Notes under the pieces: model-generated
Databases searched by the model: none
The model's input: the letters and a program-made list of their open reading frames with translations, nothing else
Told to the model about the DNA's origin: nothing
In this document: positions 15,440 to 23,198 of the stretch, piece after piece
Numbering within the stretch: the first letter of the stretch is position 1
Layout of the letters: every line of letters begins with the position of its first letter
NCBI RefSeq assembly: GCF_001279725.1
Contig: NZ_LGDE01000447.1
Coordinates: forward strand, 1 to 64,000
Reading direction: 5' to 3'
Length of the DNA stretch: 64,000 bases
From: Streptomyces sp. WM4235
GTDB taxonomy: Bacteria; Actinomycetota; Actinomycetes; Streptomycetales; Streptomycetaceae
Translations under genes and position numbers: made by a program

Positions 15440-16168
15440 CTAGGGCCCGTGGGGGGCGCCGCTGACCACAGGGGGGTGGTGGGGCGCCGGCTCGTACGCC
15501 GGGCCGTGTACGACGGGGGGTGCCAGACGGTGCCGCTTGCGCCAGGCGACGGCCGCCGCGACGACCCCGGAGACCGCGATGAAGCCGAACGACGCGAGGA
15601 ACGCGGGCGAACCCGGGGACGAGGCGCTGGCCCCCGCGATCACGTACGCGGCGGTGTTCGGGACCGTGCCGAGGGCCGTCGCCGCCAGGAACGGCAGCCA
15701 GCCACAACGGGAGACCGCGGCGCAGTAGTTGGCCGCGGCGAAGGGCACCCCGGGGAAGATCCGGATCGCCAGCATGGAACGGAACCCGTGCCGGCTCAAC
15801 TGTCCGTCGGCCGCCTGCAACCAGCGGCCGCGCAACAGCGGACGCAAAGCCCCCTGCCCCATCACCCGCCCCAGAGCGAAGGCGACGCCGGCCCCGAGCA
15901 CCGTGCCACCCACCGCCGCCACCAGGCCGAACGGGGTTCCGAAGACCGCCCCCGCGGCGAGGTTCAGCAGCGGGCGCGGCACGAACGCCGCCGTGCACAA
16001 CCCGTACACCGCCGCGAACAGCGACACCGCCACACCCACCGGGAGCGCCGGCGGCCACCCTTCCGAGAGGAGGCGCTGGGGCTCGTACAGCAGCACGCAC
16101 ACGCCCGCCGCGACGAGCAGCAGGACGAGCACGGACAGCCGGGTCCACGGCGCGAGGAGGAGGGACAT
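15440..16168 (-). CDS. TVP38/TMEM64 (DedA-superfamily) membrane protein
   Basis: A 242-residue protein with about five or six membrane segments. The block [20 protein letters not shown] followed by [17 protein letters not shown] matches the SNARE-associated/VTT domain. [18 protein letters not shown] is the second conserved re-entrant region. Members of the wider superfamily include undecaprenyl-phosphate and lipid flippases. That fits its position directly upstream of uppP, but the link is inference. The C-terminal 30 residues are a Pro/His-rich cytosolic tail. Confidence 0.85.
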   Translation of the reverse strand: MSLLLAPWTRLSVLVLLLVAAGVCVLLYEPQRLLSEGWPPALPVGVAVSLFAAVYGLCTAAFVPRPLLNLAAGAVFGTPFGLVAAVGGTVLGAGVAFALGRVMGQGALRPLLRGRWLQAADGQLSRHGFRSMLAIRIFPGVPFAAANYCAAVSRCGWLPFLAATALGTVPNTAAYVIAGASASSPGSPAFLASFGFIAVSGVVAAAVAWRKRHRLAPPVVHGPAYEPAPHHPPVVSGAPHGP

Positions 16169-16782
16169 CCCGGGAGACTAACCGACACATGCGGCGTCGC
16201 GCCGTAATCCGGACCTCATGCGGTCGAACGACCGGCGACCTCCGAACGTGCCCCGCGCCCGCCCGCGGACGCGGTTCGCGCCGCCCGGCAGAGGGTGCGT
16301 CGTGGACGTCGAGCAGGTCGGTCGTGCGACGGGCCCGCGCCGAGGGCGGCGAGCCCGTCCGCGCGGATCAGCGCACCCGACGCCGCGTACCGGCCCGAGC
16401 AGTGACCAAGGACACTGCGAGACCCACCGGGACCGGCCGCCCCTCCCCGCCGCCGGGTCGCCGGCCCCTCGCGGACAGTGAGCGCCCTGGGCGGTCGGTG
16501 AACCGGCCGAGTCGGCAAGAACCCCCGACCGCGCGGAAATTGGTTCGACGCCGGCCCGATCGCACGGCAGGATCGACGACATGTCCAGGCACGCCTTCCT
16601 CGCAGCGCCGTCCGCAGTCGCGGACACGCCGAAGGCTGCCTTCCTCGTGGAGGATCTCGCCCTCGTCGCATTCGACGGCGCACGAAGCTGACCCTTCCCG
16701 GATCGTCCGGCGGACCCCACAGGGGGAGGGTCGGTTCGCTCCAGGGGTCCCGCTCCAGTTTCGGAACACACGGGAAGACATC
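16169..16782. other. 614-bp leader region before the EF-Tu3 gene
   Basis: No long gene is supportable here. Near the right end, GACCCT (about 16690) can pair imperfectly with AGGGTC (about 16730) to form a leader hairpin roughly 50 nt before the EF-Tu3 start. A 36-codon open frame (16581-16691) is listed separately. A TTGGTT sequence at 16540-16545 is a possible -35 box without a well-spaced -10. The length suggests regulated expression of the downstream gene. Confidence 0.4.
16581..16691 (+). CDS. Possible 36-residue leader ORF
   Basis: The frame reads [17 protein letters not shown] and then [19 protein letters not shown], with a duplicated AFL element. It ends 91 nt before the EF-Tu3 start. 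It has no Cys or signal sequence and no strong Shine-Dalgarno sequence. It could be a leader peptide, an independent small protein or chance. I cannot assign a family. Confidence 0.3.
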   Translation: MSRHAFLAAPSAVADTPKAAFLVEDLALVAFDGARS

Positions 16783-17961
16783 ATGGCCAAGACGGCCTTC
16801 GTGCGCACCAAGCCGCACCTCAACATCGGCACCATGGGACACGTCGACCACGGGAAGACGACCCTCACCGCCGCCATCACCAAGGTCCTCGCCGAGCGCG
16901 GCGGCGCCTCCTTCGTCCCGTTCGACCGCATCGACCGGGCCCCCGAGGAGGCCCGGCGCGGCATCACCATCAACCTCACGCACGTCGAGTACGAGACCGA
17001 CACCCGGCACTACGCCCACGTCGACATGCCCGGTCACGCCGACTACGTCAAGAACATGGTCACGGGCGCGGCCCAGCTCGACGGGGCGATCCTCGTCGTG
17101 TCCGCGCTCGACGGCGTCATGCCACAGACGGCCGAGCACGTACTGCTGGCCCGCCAAGTGGGCGTGAACCACATCGTGGTGGCCCTCAACAAGGCCGACG
17201 CCGGGGACCCCGAGCTCACCGACCTGGTGGAGCTGGAGGTCCGCGAACTGCTGACCGCGCACGGCTACGGCGGCGACACCGCCCCGGTCGTCCGGGTCTC
17301 CGGGCTCGGGGCGCTGGAGGGGGACCCGCGCTGGACCGGGGCGATCGAGGCGCTGCTGGACGCCGTGGACACGTATGTGCCGATGCCGGTGCGCTACACG
17401 GACGCCCCGTTCCTGCTGCCGGTGGAGAACGTGCTGACCATCACCGGGCGCGGGACCGTCGTGACCGGCGCCGTCGAGCGGGGCTCGATCCGGCTCGGCG
17501 AGCGGGTGAGCGTGCTCGGCGGGGACGGCGAGCCGGTCGAGACGGTGGTGACCGGGCTGGAGACCTTCGGCCGGCCGATGGAGTCCGCCGAGGCCGGGGA
17601 CAACGTCGCGCTCCTGTTGCGCGGCGTGCCGCGCGACGGGGTCCGGCGCGGGCACGTGGTCGCTGCGCCCGGGAGCGTGGAGCCGAGCCGCCGTTTCACC
17701 GCGCGGGTGTACGTGCTCTCCGCGCGGGAGGGCGGCCGTACGACGGCGCTCGCGTCCGGGTACCGGCCGCAGTTCTACATCCGCACCGCCGACGTGGTCG
17801 GGGACGTGGACCTGGGCGAGGCGGCCGTCGTCCGACCCGGGGAGACGGTCACCATGACCGTGGAGCTCGGGCGGGACGTGCCGCTGGAGACCGGCCTCGG
17901 CTTCGCGATCCGCGAGGGCGGGCGCACGGTCGGCGCCGGGACGGTGACCGCCGTCCTCTGA
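16783..17961 (+). CDS. tuf3: Elongation factor Tu, divergent second copy (EF-Tu3 type)
   Basis: GTPase that carries aminoacyl-tRNA to the ribosome. The 392-residue protein has the P-loop GHVDHGKT (residues 19-26), RRGITIN switch [10 protein letters not shown] switch II and the NKAD base-recognition motif; domains 2 and 3 are complete, ending [15 protein letters not shown]. It departs from main EF-Tu in many places: a shortened switch I region ([10 protein letters not shown]), SGLGALEG and a shorter body. This fits the extra EF-Tu3 known in several streptomycetes, not the major ribosomal-cluster Tuf. No fus or ribosomal genes adjoin. The ATG at 16783 is chosen by homology. Expected to be a stress- or starvation-conditioned isoform, by analogy only. 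Confidence 0.9.
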   Translation: MAKTAFVRTKPHLNIGTMGHVDHGKTTLTAAITKVLAERGGASFVPFDRIDRAPEEARRGITINLTHVEYETDTRHYAHVDMPGHADYVKNMVTGAAQLDGAILVVSALDGVMPQTAEHVLLARQVGVNHIVVALNKADAGDPELTDLVELEVRELLTAHGYGGDTAPVVRVSGLGALEGDPRWTGAIEALLDAVDTYVPMPVRYTDAPFLLPVENVLTITGRGTVVTGAVERGSIRLGERVSVLGGDGEPVETVVTGLETFGRPMESAEAGDNVALLLRGVPRDGVRRGHVVAAPGSVEPSRRFTARVYVLSAREGGRTTALASGYRPQFYIRTADVVGDVDLGEAAVVRPGETVTMTVELGRDVPLETGLGFAIREGGRTVGAGTVTAVL

Positions 17962-18063
17962 GCCGATCCTCGGTGTCGCCCGGATCGGGGCCCGCCGTGG
18001 TGGCGGCGGTCGGCTTCGGCCAGACTGCCGTCATCACGGGACACGACCGAGGGGCGGGCGGCG

Positions 18064-18912
18064 ATGAGCGGCGAAACGGCACTGGTGCTGGGCGGCGGGG
18101 GGCTCACCGGGATCGGCTGGGAGAGCGGGATCCTGTACGGGCTCGCCCGTGCGGGCATCGACCTGGGCGACGCCGAACTCGTCGTCGGCACCTCGGCCGG
18201 CTCGGTGGTGGGCGCGCAACTCACCTCCGGGCTGCTGACCCCCCGGGAGCTGTACGAACGTCAGCTGGGCGACGCCTCGGGCGAGACGGTGGCGCGGCTC
18301 GGCGCGGGGCTCGTCGCGCGGTACGCCGTCGCGATGGCCCGCTCGCGGGACGCCGCCGGCTACCGCAGGCGCGTCGGCGCCTACGCCCTGGCCGCCGCCG
18401 GGACGGCATCGGAGACGGAGCGCCGCGAGGTTCTCAAGGCCCGACTGGTCTCGCGGGAGTGGCCCGAGCGGAGGTTCGTCGTCACCGCCGTGGACACCCT
18501 GAGCGGGGAACTCACCGCCTTCGACCGCACGGGCGGGGCCGGGCTGCTGGACGCCGTCTCGGCGAGTTGCGCCGTGCCGGGGGTGTGGCCGCCGGTGACC
18601 GTGGGCGGGCGACGGTTCATGGACGGCGGTGTCCGCTCCGCCACCAACGCCGACCTGGCGGCGGGATACGCCCGGGTGGTGATCCTCGCGCCCATGAGTC
18701 TGGGCACCGGCATGATCCCCTCGCCCGCCACGCAGGCGGCCCGGTTGCGGGCGGCCGGGGCCCGGGTGCTGCTGATCACCCCGTCCCAGGTGGCGCGCAA
18801 GGCCTTCGGGCGCAACGTGCTGGACCCCGCCCGGCGGGACCCGGCGGCGCGGGCGGGGCTGGCACAGGCGGCCGATCACGTGGCCGAGGCGACGGCCGTC
18901 TGGGCGACCTGA
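18064..18912 (+). CDS. Patatin-like phospholipase
   Basis: Serine lipase/acyl hydrolase of 282 residues. The oxyanion-hole motif LVLGGGGLTGIGWESG opens the protein, followed by the nucleophile elbow GTSAGS (Ser near residue 44) and the catalytic Asp in FMDGGVRS. The Ser-Asp dyad is therefore complete. No signal peptide or membrane helix is seen, so it is probably cytosolic or loosely membrane-associated. It follows tuf3 by 102 bp and precedes the spermidine-synthase-like gene by 26 bp; the latter two may be co-transcribed. Natural substrate unknown. Confidence 0.92.
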   Translation: MSGETALVLGGGGLTGIGWESGILYGLARAGIDLGDAELVVGTSAGSVVGAQLTSGLLTPRELYERQLGDASGETVARLGAGLVARYAVAMARSRDAAGYRRRVGAYALAAAGTASETERREVLKARLVSREWPERRFVVTAVDTLSGELTAFDRTGGAGLLDAVSASCAVPGVWPPVTVGGRRFMDGGVRSATNADLAAGYARVVILAPMSLGTGMIPSPATQAARLRAAGARVLLITPSQVARKAFGRNVLDPARRDPAARAGLAQAADHVAEATAVWAT

Positions 18913-18938
18913 CGGCGCGGCGGCCCGACAATGGTGGG

Positions 18939-19787
18939 GTGGACGACGAACAGATCCCGGTGATCCGGGACGTGGGCCAGGGCACGGCCAAGCTGATGCC
19001 GGACGTGGACCGGGAACGGGCCTGGCTGCTGACCGTCAACGGGGCACCACAGTCGTACGTGGACCTGGACGCGCCGGAGCACCTGGAGTTCGAGTACGTG
19101 CGTCGGCTGGCCCACGTACTCGACTGCGCGGCCGAGCCCGGGGCCCCGCTCGACCTGCTGCACCTGGGAGGGGGCGCGCTGACCCTGCCGCGCTACGCCG
19201 CCGCGACCCGGCCCGGCTCCCGACAGCAGGTGGTGGAGTTCGACGCGGAACTGGTGGACATGGTGGCGCGGCACCTGCCGCTGGCGGAGGGCGCCGGCGT
19301 CACGGTGCACGCGGCCGACGCCCGGGCCTGGTTGGGCGGTGCCCCCGGCGCGAGCGTGGACGTCCTGGTCGCGGACGTGTTCGGGGGCGCGCGGGTGCCG
19401 GCCCAGCTGACCTCGGTGGAGTACGCGCGGGAGGCGGCCCGGGTGCTCAGGCCCGGCGGGCTGTACGCGGCGAACCTGGCCGACGGGGCGCCCTTCGGGT
19501 TCCTGCGGGCGCAGCTGGCGAACTTCGGGGCGGTGTTCGGGGAACTGGCGCTGATCGCGGAGCCGGGCGTGCTGCGGGGACGGCGCTTCGGGAACGCGGT
19601 GCTCGTGGCGTCGGACCGGGAGATCCCGGTGGCGGCGCTGGCCCGGCGCTGCGCGGCCGACGCGTTCGCGGCGCGGGTGGAGGACGGGGAGGCGTTGGCC
19701 CGGTTCATGCGGGGGGCGCTGCCGGTGGGGGACGCGCAGGCGGTCGCCTCGCCGGAGCCGCCGACGGGGGCGTTCAGCGTCGACTAG
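18939..19787 (+). CDS. Spermidine synthase-like methyltransferase-fold protein
   Basis: A 282-residue protein of the spermidine/spermine synthase-like group found widely in actinobacteria. LLHLGGGALTLPRYAAATRP is the glycine-rich nucleotide-binding motif. QQVVEFDAELVDMVARHLPL has the acidic ribose-binding residue. VLVADVFGGARVPAQL occupies the active-site loop where true spermidine synthases have a DxxD motif; here the pattern is weaker, so polyamine synthesis is doubtful. The GTG at 18939 is in frame and 26 nt after the previous stop. Function probably methyl or aminopropyl transfer. Confidence 0.82.
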   Translation: MDDEQIPVIRDVGQGTAKLMPDVDRERAWLLTVNGAPQSYVDLDAPEHLEFEYVRRLAHVLDCAAEPGAPLDLLHLGGGALTLPRYAAATRPGSRQQVVEFDAELVDMVARHLPLAEGAGVTVHAADARAWLGGAPGASVDVLVADVFGGARVPAQLTSVEYAREAARVLRPGGLYAANLADGAPFGFLRAQLANFGAVFGELALIAEPGVLRGRRFGNAVLVASDREIPVAALARRCAADAFAARVEDGEALARFMRGALPVGDAQAVASPEPPTGAFSVD

Positions 19788-19812
19788 GTCGTGGCTCTCG
19801 GGTGAGGGCGGG

Positions 19813-21117
19813 TCAGCCCAGGGGGAGCGTGGCCGGGGCGGGCGGCGCCGCGTGGACGTCGGGGGCTTCCTTCGCGGACTTGCGGGTCATCCGGCGGACG
19901 TCCGGGACGAGCAGGACCAGCCCGGTGACCAGGATCACGAGGGCCGCGCACCCCCACAGGGCGGAGGTGCGGCCGACGGCCGATTCGACGGGGCCGGCCA
20001 GGGCGGTGGCGAGCGGCAGCATCGACACCGAGCCGAACCAGTCGTAGGCGGACACCCGGGAGAACTTCTCCTCCGGGATCTCCTGGTGCATGGTCGTCAT
20101 CCAGCTGACGCCGAACACCTCGATCGCCAGGCCGCTCACGAGCATCACGAGGCACAGGGCCCACACGGGAAGCGGTACCGCCAGTCCGGCGGAGGGCAGG
20201 GCCAGCGGGAACACGCACAGGGTGCCGACCAGCAGCAACCGTCGGGGTTTCCACGCCATCATGAGGAAGGCGCCGGCGATGGTGCCCACGCCGAAGAAGG
20301 CCAGGGCGAGGCCCCAGGGGGCCGCCCCGCCGAGTCGGTCCCGCGCGACCAACGGCCCGTACACGGCCTCGGCGGCGCCGACGACGGCGACGACCACGGA
20401 GAACTGGAGCACGATGCTCCACAGCCACGGGCGGGCCTTGAACTCCACCCAGCCCTCGCGCAGGTCGGACAGCAGCCCGCCGCCGGGGACCCGGTCGGGG
20501 ATGTGACCGACGTCGAGGAAGGCGCGCAGGGCGCCGGCGACGGCGAAGGCCGCCGCGTCGACGGCGAGCACCCAGCCCGGGCCCATGGCGGCGATCAGGG
20601 CGCCGCCGAGGGCCGCGCCGCCGATGCCGGCGCCGTTCATGGCCATCCGGAAGAGCGCGAAGGCCCGATTGGCGTGCGGGCCGGACACGGTGGAGAGCAG
20701 CATGCCCTCGGCGGCCGGATTGAAGAACGCGGTACCCGTGCCGCAGAGCGCGGTGAGCAGCATCATCTGCCACAACCGCGGGTGCCCGGTGAGGACGATC
20801 ACGGCGAACGCGGCTTGGGACACGCAGTTCAGGGCGTTCGCCCCGACCATCACCCGGTGGCGGGGCAGCCGGTCGGCGATGGCTCCGCCGATGAGCAGGA
20901 ACAGGACGAGCGGCAGGGTGCGCGCCGCCGCGACGAGTCCGACGTCACCCGGGGACCCGCCGGTCTGGATGACCGCGAAGGAGGCCGCGATGAGCGCTCC
21001 GTGGCTGCCGAGGTTCGTGACGACCGCCGCGGCCGTCAGGAGGCTGTAGTTGCGGCCCGCCCATTCGGGGCGTCGGCGTGCGGACAGCGGGGCGGGATCG
21101 GCGGGGGGAGTGCTCAC
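19813..21117 (-). CDS. Major facilitator superfamily transporter
   Basis: Membrane protein of 434 residues with about twelve helices, resembling the MFS_3/enterobactin-exporter-like group. Landmarks are LLTAAAVVTNLGSHGALIAA, the A-like loop GGAIADRLPRHRVM between helices 2 and 3, and TGTAFFNPAAEGML. Members mostly export drugs, macrolides or siderophores. No adjacent regulator or biosynthetic genes specify a substrate. It is convergent with the spermidine-synthase-like gene (25-bp gap) and separated from the upstream gene on the same strand by a strong hairpin. Confidence 0.9.
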   Translation of the reverse strand: MSTPPADPAPLSARRRPEWAGRNYSLLTAAAVVTNLGSHGALIAASFAVIQTGGSPGDVGLVAAARTLPLVLFLLIGGAIADRLPRHRVMVGANALNCVSQAAFAVIVLTGHPRLWQMMLLTALCGTGTAFFNPAAEGMLLSTVSGPHANRAFALFRMAMNGAGIGGAALGGALIAAMGPGWVLAVDAAAFAVAGALRAFLDVGHIPDRVPGGGLLSDLREGWVEFKARPWLWSIVLQFSVVVAVVGAAEAVYGPLVARDRLGGAAPWGLALAFFGVGTIAGAFLMMAWKPRRLLLVGTLCVFPLALPSAGLAVPLPVWALCLVMLVSGLAIEVFGVSWMTTMHQEIPEEKFSRVSAYDWFGSVSMLPLATALAGPVESAVGRTSALWGCAALVILVTGLVLLVPDVRRMTRKSAKEAPDVHAAPPAPATLPLG

Positions 21118-21124
21118 CCACGGA

Positions 21125-21180
21125 CTATCCCTGCCCGGGGCCGGGATTCCAAACGAAATTCCGGCCCCGGGCAGGGGGCT
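21125..21180 (-). terminator. Strong hairpin between two minus-strand genes
   Basis: CCCTGCCCGGGGCCGG (21129-21144) pairs perfectly with 21161-21176. The stem can extend inward by four more pairs (GATT/AATT) to about 20 bp with an 8-nt loop. It lies just after the stop of the Pro/Gln-rich protein gene and before the MFS start. Confidence 0.85.
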
Positions 21181-21187
21181 GCGAAGA

Positions 21188-22219
21188 TCAGCTCGCGTTG
21201 AGGCGGACGGAGCTGAGGATCTTCTCGTACGTCTCCTGGCTGACCTCGCCGGGAACCCCGGCCGCGCTGTAGAGGACCCAGGTCGCGAAGTCGTTCTTGG
21301 CGTTCTTGAAGCTGAAGGCGATGCTCTTGCCGTCCGAGGAGCACTTGTTCTCCTTCGGCAGGCCGGTCACCGAGGCGGTCGCCATGTGCCCCTTGAGACC
21401 GGAGGAGGTGGTGTACTCCTTGGGCTCCGTGACCTTGGTGGTGCCCTTCGGTCCCTTCTGCGCGTATCCGGCGAAGACCCAGTTGCCGGCCTCGGTGCGC
21501 GCCGCCTCGGCGGTGTCCTTCGCTCCCTGGCCGCCCTTGGTGCCGGTGCCGCCGAGCGACGTGGTCTCCTCGCTGCCGTTCTTGTCGGAGTCGACCTTGC
21601 ACCAGTCCTGCTTGAGGTACGCCGGCGCGGACATCATGACGATCGGCGAGCCGTCGCCCTTGGCCTCGTCCTCGAAGCCGATCGACATGCCGGAGCTCAG
21701 CACCTCCCAGTCCGGCGGGACGTCGAAGGCGGTGCCGTGCTTCGGGTTGACGACGACCTTCCAACCGGGGATCACCGGCTTCAGGTCACCACCGGCGCGC
21801 GGGTTCCCGGTGGGGGTGGCCGGGGCGGCCGAGCTCGCGGCGGGGGACGAGGCGGCGACGACGGGCTTGTCGTCGGCCTGGTCGCTCTTCTTGTCCCGGG
21901 TGAGGACGAAGGTGCCGGTGACGGCGGCCGTGACGACGACCGCCGCGGCCGCGACGATGGCCACGGTCTTCGTGGAGAAGCGGGTTCCGCCGCCCTGGGG
22001 TGTCTGCGGGGGCTGCTGTCCCCACGGCTGTACGGGAGGGGGCGTCTGGTAGCCCGGCTGGGGATAGCCGTAGCCGGGCGGCTGCTGCTCGCCGAACCCC
22101 TGCTGCGGCGGCTGCTGCTGGTACGGGTTCGGCGTTCCCGGCTGCTGCTGGTACGGGTTCTGTTGCGCGTCCTGGGGGTCGTTCTCTCCCCCGGGCGGCT
22201 GCTGCTGTCCTGGCCACAT
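21188..22219 (-). CDS. Pro/Gln-rich single-pass membrane protein
   Basis: A 343-residue protein in three parts. Residues 1-78 are a low-complexity cytosolic segment of repeated NPYQQQP, PPGYGYPQPGYQ and similar units. Residues about 84-107 are one membrane helix (VAIVAAAAVVVTAAVTGTFV). An extracellular domain after a Ser/Ala/Pro linker begins VIPGWKVVVNPKHGTAFDVP and contains two Cys (DWCKV and KCSS) that may pair. This architecture is common in Streptomyces. The outer domain resembles proteins of unknown function; no enzyme motif is visible. The ATG at 22219 is chosen as the start of the Pro/Gln segment. Confidence 0.75.
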   Translation of the reverse strand: MWPGQQQPPGGENDPQDAQQNPYQQQPGTPNPYQQQPPQQGFGEQQPPGYGYPQPGYQTPPPVQPWGQQPPQTPQGGGTRFSTKTVAIVAAAAVVVTAAVTGTFVLTRDKKSDQADDKPVVAASSPAASSAAPATPTGNPRAGGDLKPVIPGWKVVVNPKHGTAFDVPPDWEVLSSGMSIGFEDEAKGDGSPIVMMSAPAYLKQDWCKVDSDKNGSEETTSLGGTGTKGGQGAKDTAEAARTEAGNWVFAGYAQKGPKGTTKVTEPKEYTTSSGLKGHMATASVTGLPKENKCSSDGKSIAFSFKNAKNDFATWVLYSAAGVPGEVSQETYEKILSSVRLNAS

Positions 22220-22315
22220 GGCCGGTAACGATAGTGGGAGCGGGTGTCGGGAGCCACGGCCGCCCCCGGGGGAGGTCTGGCCAACCGCATCTACTCGTGG
22301 GTAACATCGCGTTCC

Positions 22316-22768
22316 ATGAGCGCAGAACAGATGAACGTGGGCGAACTGCTCGCCGCGACGGTACCGATGGCCCGCACCCTCAACCTCCAGTTCCTGGAGA
22401 CCACTCCGGAGCGCGCGGTCGTCCGCCTGCCGGACCAGCCCGACTACCACAACCACGTGGGCGGCCCGCACGCCGGCGCCATGTTCACGCTGGCCGAGTC
22501 CGCGAGCGGCGCCATCGTCCTGGCCGCCTTCAGCGACCAGCTCTCGCGCGCGGTACCGCTCGCCGTCAAGGCGGAGATCGGCTACAAGAAGCTCGCCAAG
22601 GGCGTCGTCACCGCCACCGCCACGCTCGGCCGCCCGGCCGCCGAGGTCATCGCCGAGCTGGACGCCGGCGGTCGCCCCGAGTTCCCCGTCACCATCGCCA
22701 TCCAGCGCGAGGACGAGGCCGTGACGGGTGAGATGACCGTCGTCTGGACGCTGCGCCCCAACGCGTAG
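22316..22768 (+). CDS. Hotdog-fold thioesterase (DUF4442/PaaI-like)
   Basis: A 150-residue protein with the hotdog fold. NHVGGPHAGAMFTLAESASG holds the long central helix with the expected acidic residue (Glu in LAES). AVPLAVKAEIGYKKLAKGVVT is the following strand pair. It probably cleaves acyl-CoA or a related thioester, in the cytosol. The ATG at 22316 is the first Met of the fold. It is divergent from the Pro/Gln-rich gene and followed by a clear terminator. Confidence 0.82.
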   Translation: MSAEQMNVGELLAATVPMARTLNLQFLETTPERAVVRLPDQPDYHNHVGGPHAGAMFTLAESASGAIVLAAFSDQLSRAVPLAVKAEIGYKKLAKGVVTATATLGRPAAEVIAELDAGGRPEFPVTIAIQREDEAVTGEMTVVWTLRPNA

Positions 22769-22790
22769 CACGCGGCGCGTCAGGGAGGCT

Positions 22791-22822
22791 CTCCCTGGGC
22801 CTTCGGGGGGAAGCCCAGGGAG
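22791..22822 (+). terminator. Hairpin after the thioesterase gene
   Basis: CTCCCTGGGC (22791-22800) pairs perfectly with GCCCAGGGAG (22813-22822) around a 12-nt loop, starting 23 nt after the stop codon. Confidence 0.8.
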
Positions 22823-22908
22823 TTTCCGGGCGACCGGCGGGGCAGGGTTCCGTCAGGCCGCCGGCTCAGCCGGCCTCGCCCCGGCGCGGCGCGCCTCGGC
22901 CCACGGGC

Positions 22909-23065
22909 CTACCGCCCGAGCCGGTGGATGACCTTCCCGGCACGGGGCTCCGCTCCCCGCGCCGCGTAGAAGTCCAACGCCGCCGGGTTGTCGGTATCGG
23001 CCGCCCACTCCACCCGCGAGCAACCGGCCTCGGACGCCGCTGCCTTCAGCGCAGGGGCTGCCGCA
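22909..23065 (-). pseudogene. C-terminal remnant of a GNAT acetyltransferase
   Basis: In the minus-strand frame ending at the TAG 22909-22911, the text reads ALKAAASEAGCSRVEWAADT followed by DNPAALDFYAARGAEPR. This is the standard last alpha-helix and strand of a GNAT domain (CxRVEW...NPAALxFYxxxGA). Upstream the frame turns into Ala/Pro low complexity, and the acetyl-CoA-binding motif (RxxGxG/A) is missing. The region is squeezed between the thioesterase terminator and the GH3 gene, so it is a truncated leftover. Confidence 0.65.
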
Positions 23066-23198
23066 GCCGCCGCAGGGCTGAACCTCGGCGTCGCGGTGGC
23101 GCGTCCGGGCGAACCCGCCGGCGCCCCGGCGCACAGTGGGCGCGGGAGCGGTCCGGCGCGGGCCGCTCCCGCCGATGCCGACGCCGCAGGGAGCGCCC

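Noticed and set aside
16581..16691. The 36-residue ORF as a lanthipeptide or other RiPP precursor
   Set aside because: It has no Cys, no recognisable leader or core, and no modification enzyme nearby.
16783..17961. EF-Tu paralogue as SelB, CysN or a tetracycline-protection factor
   Set aside because: Length, the NKAD and switch motifs and the EF-Tu C-terminal block [13 protein letters not shown] fit EF-Tu only.
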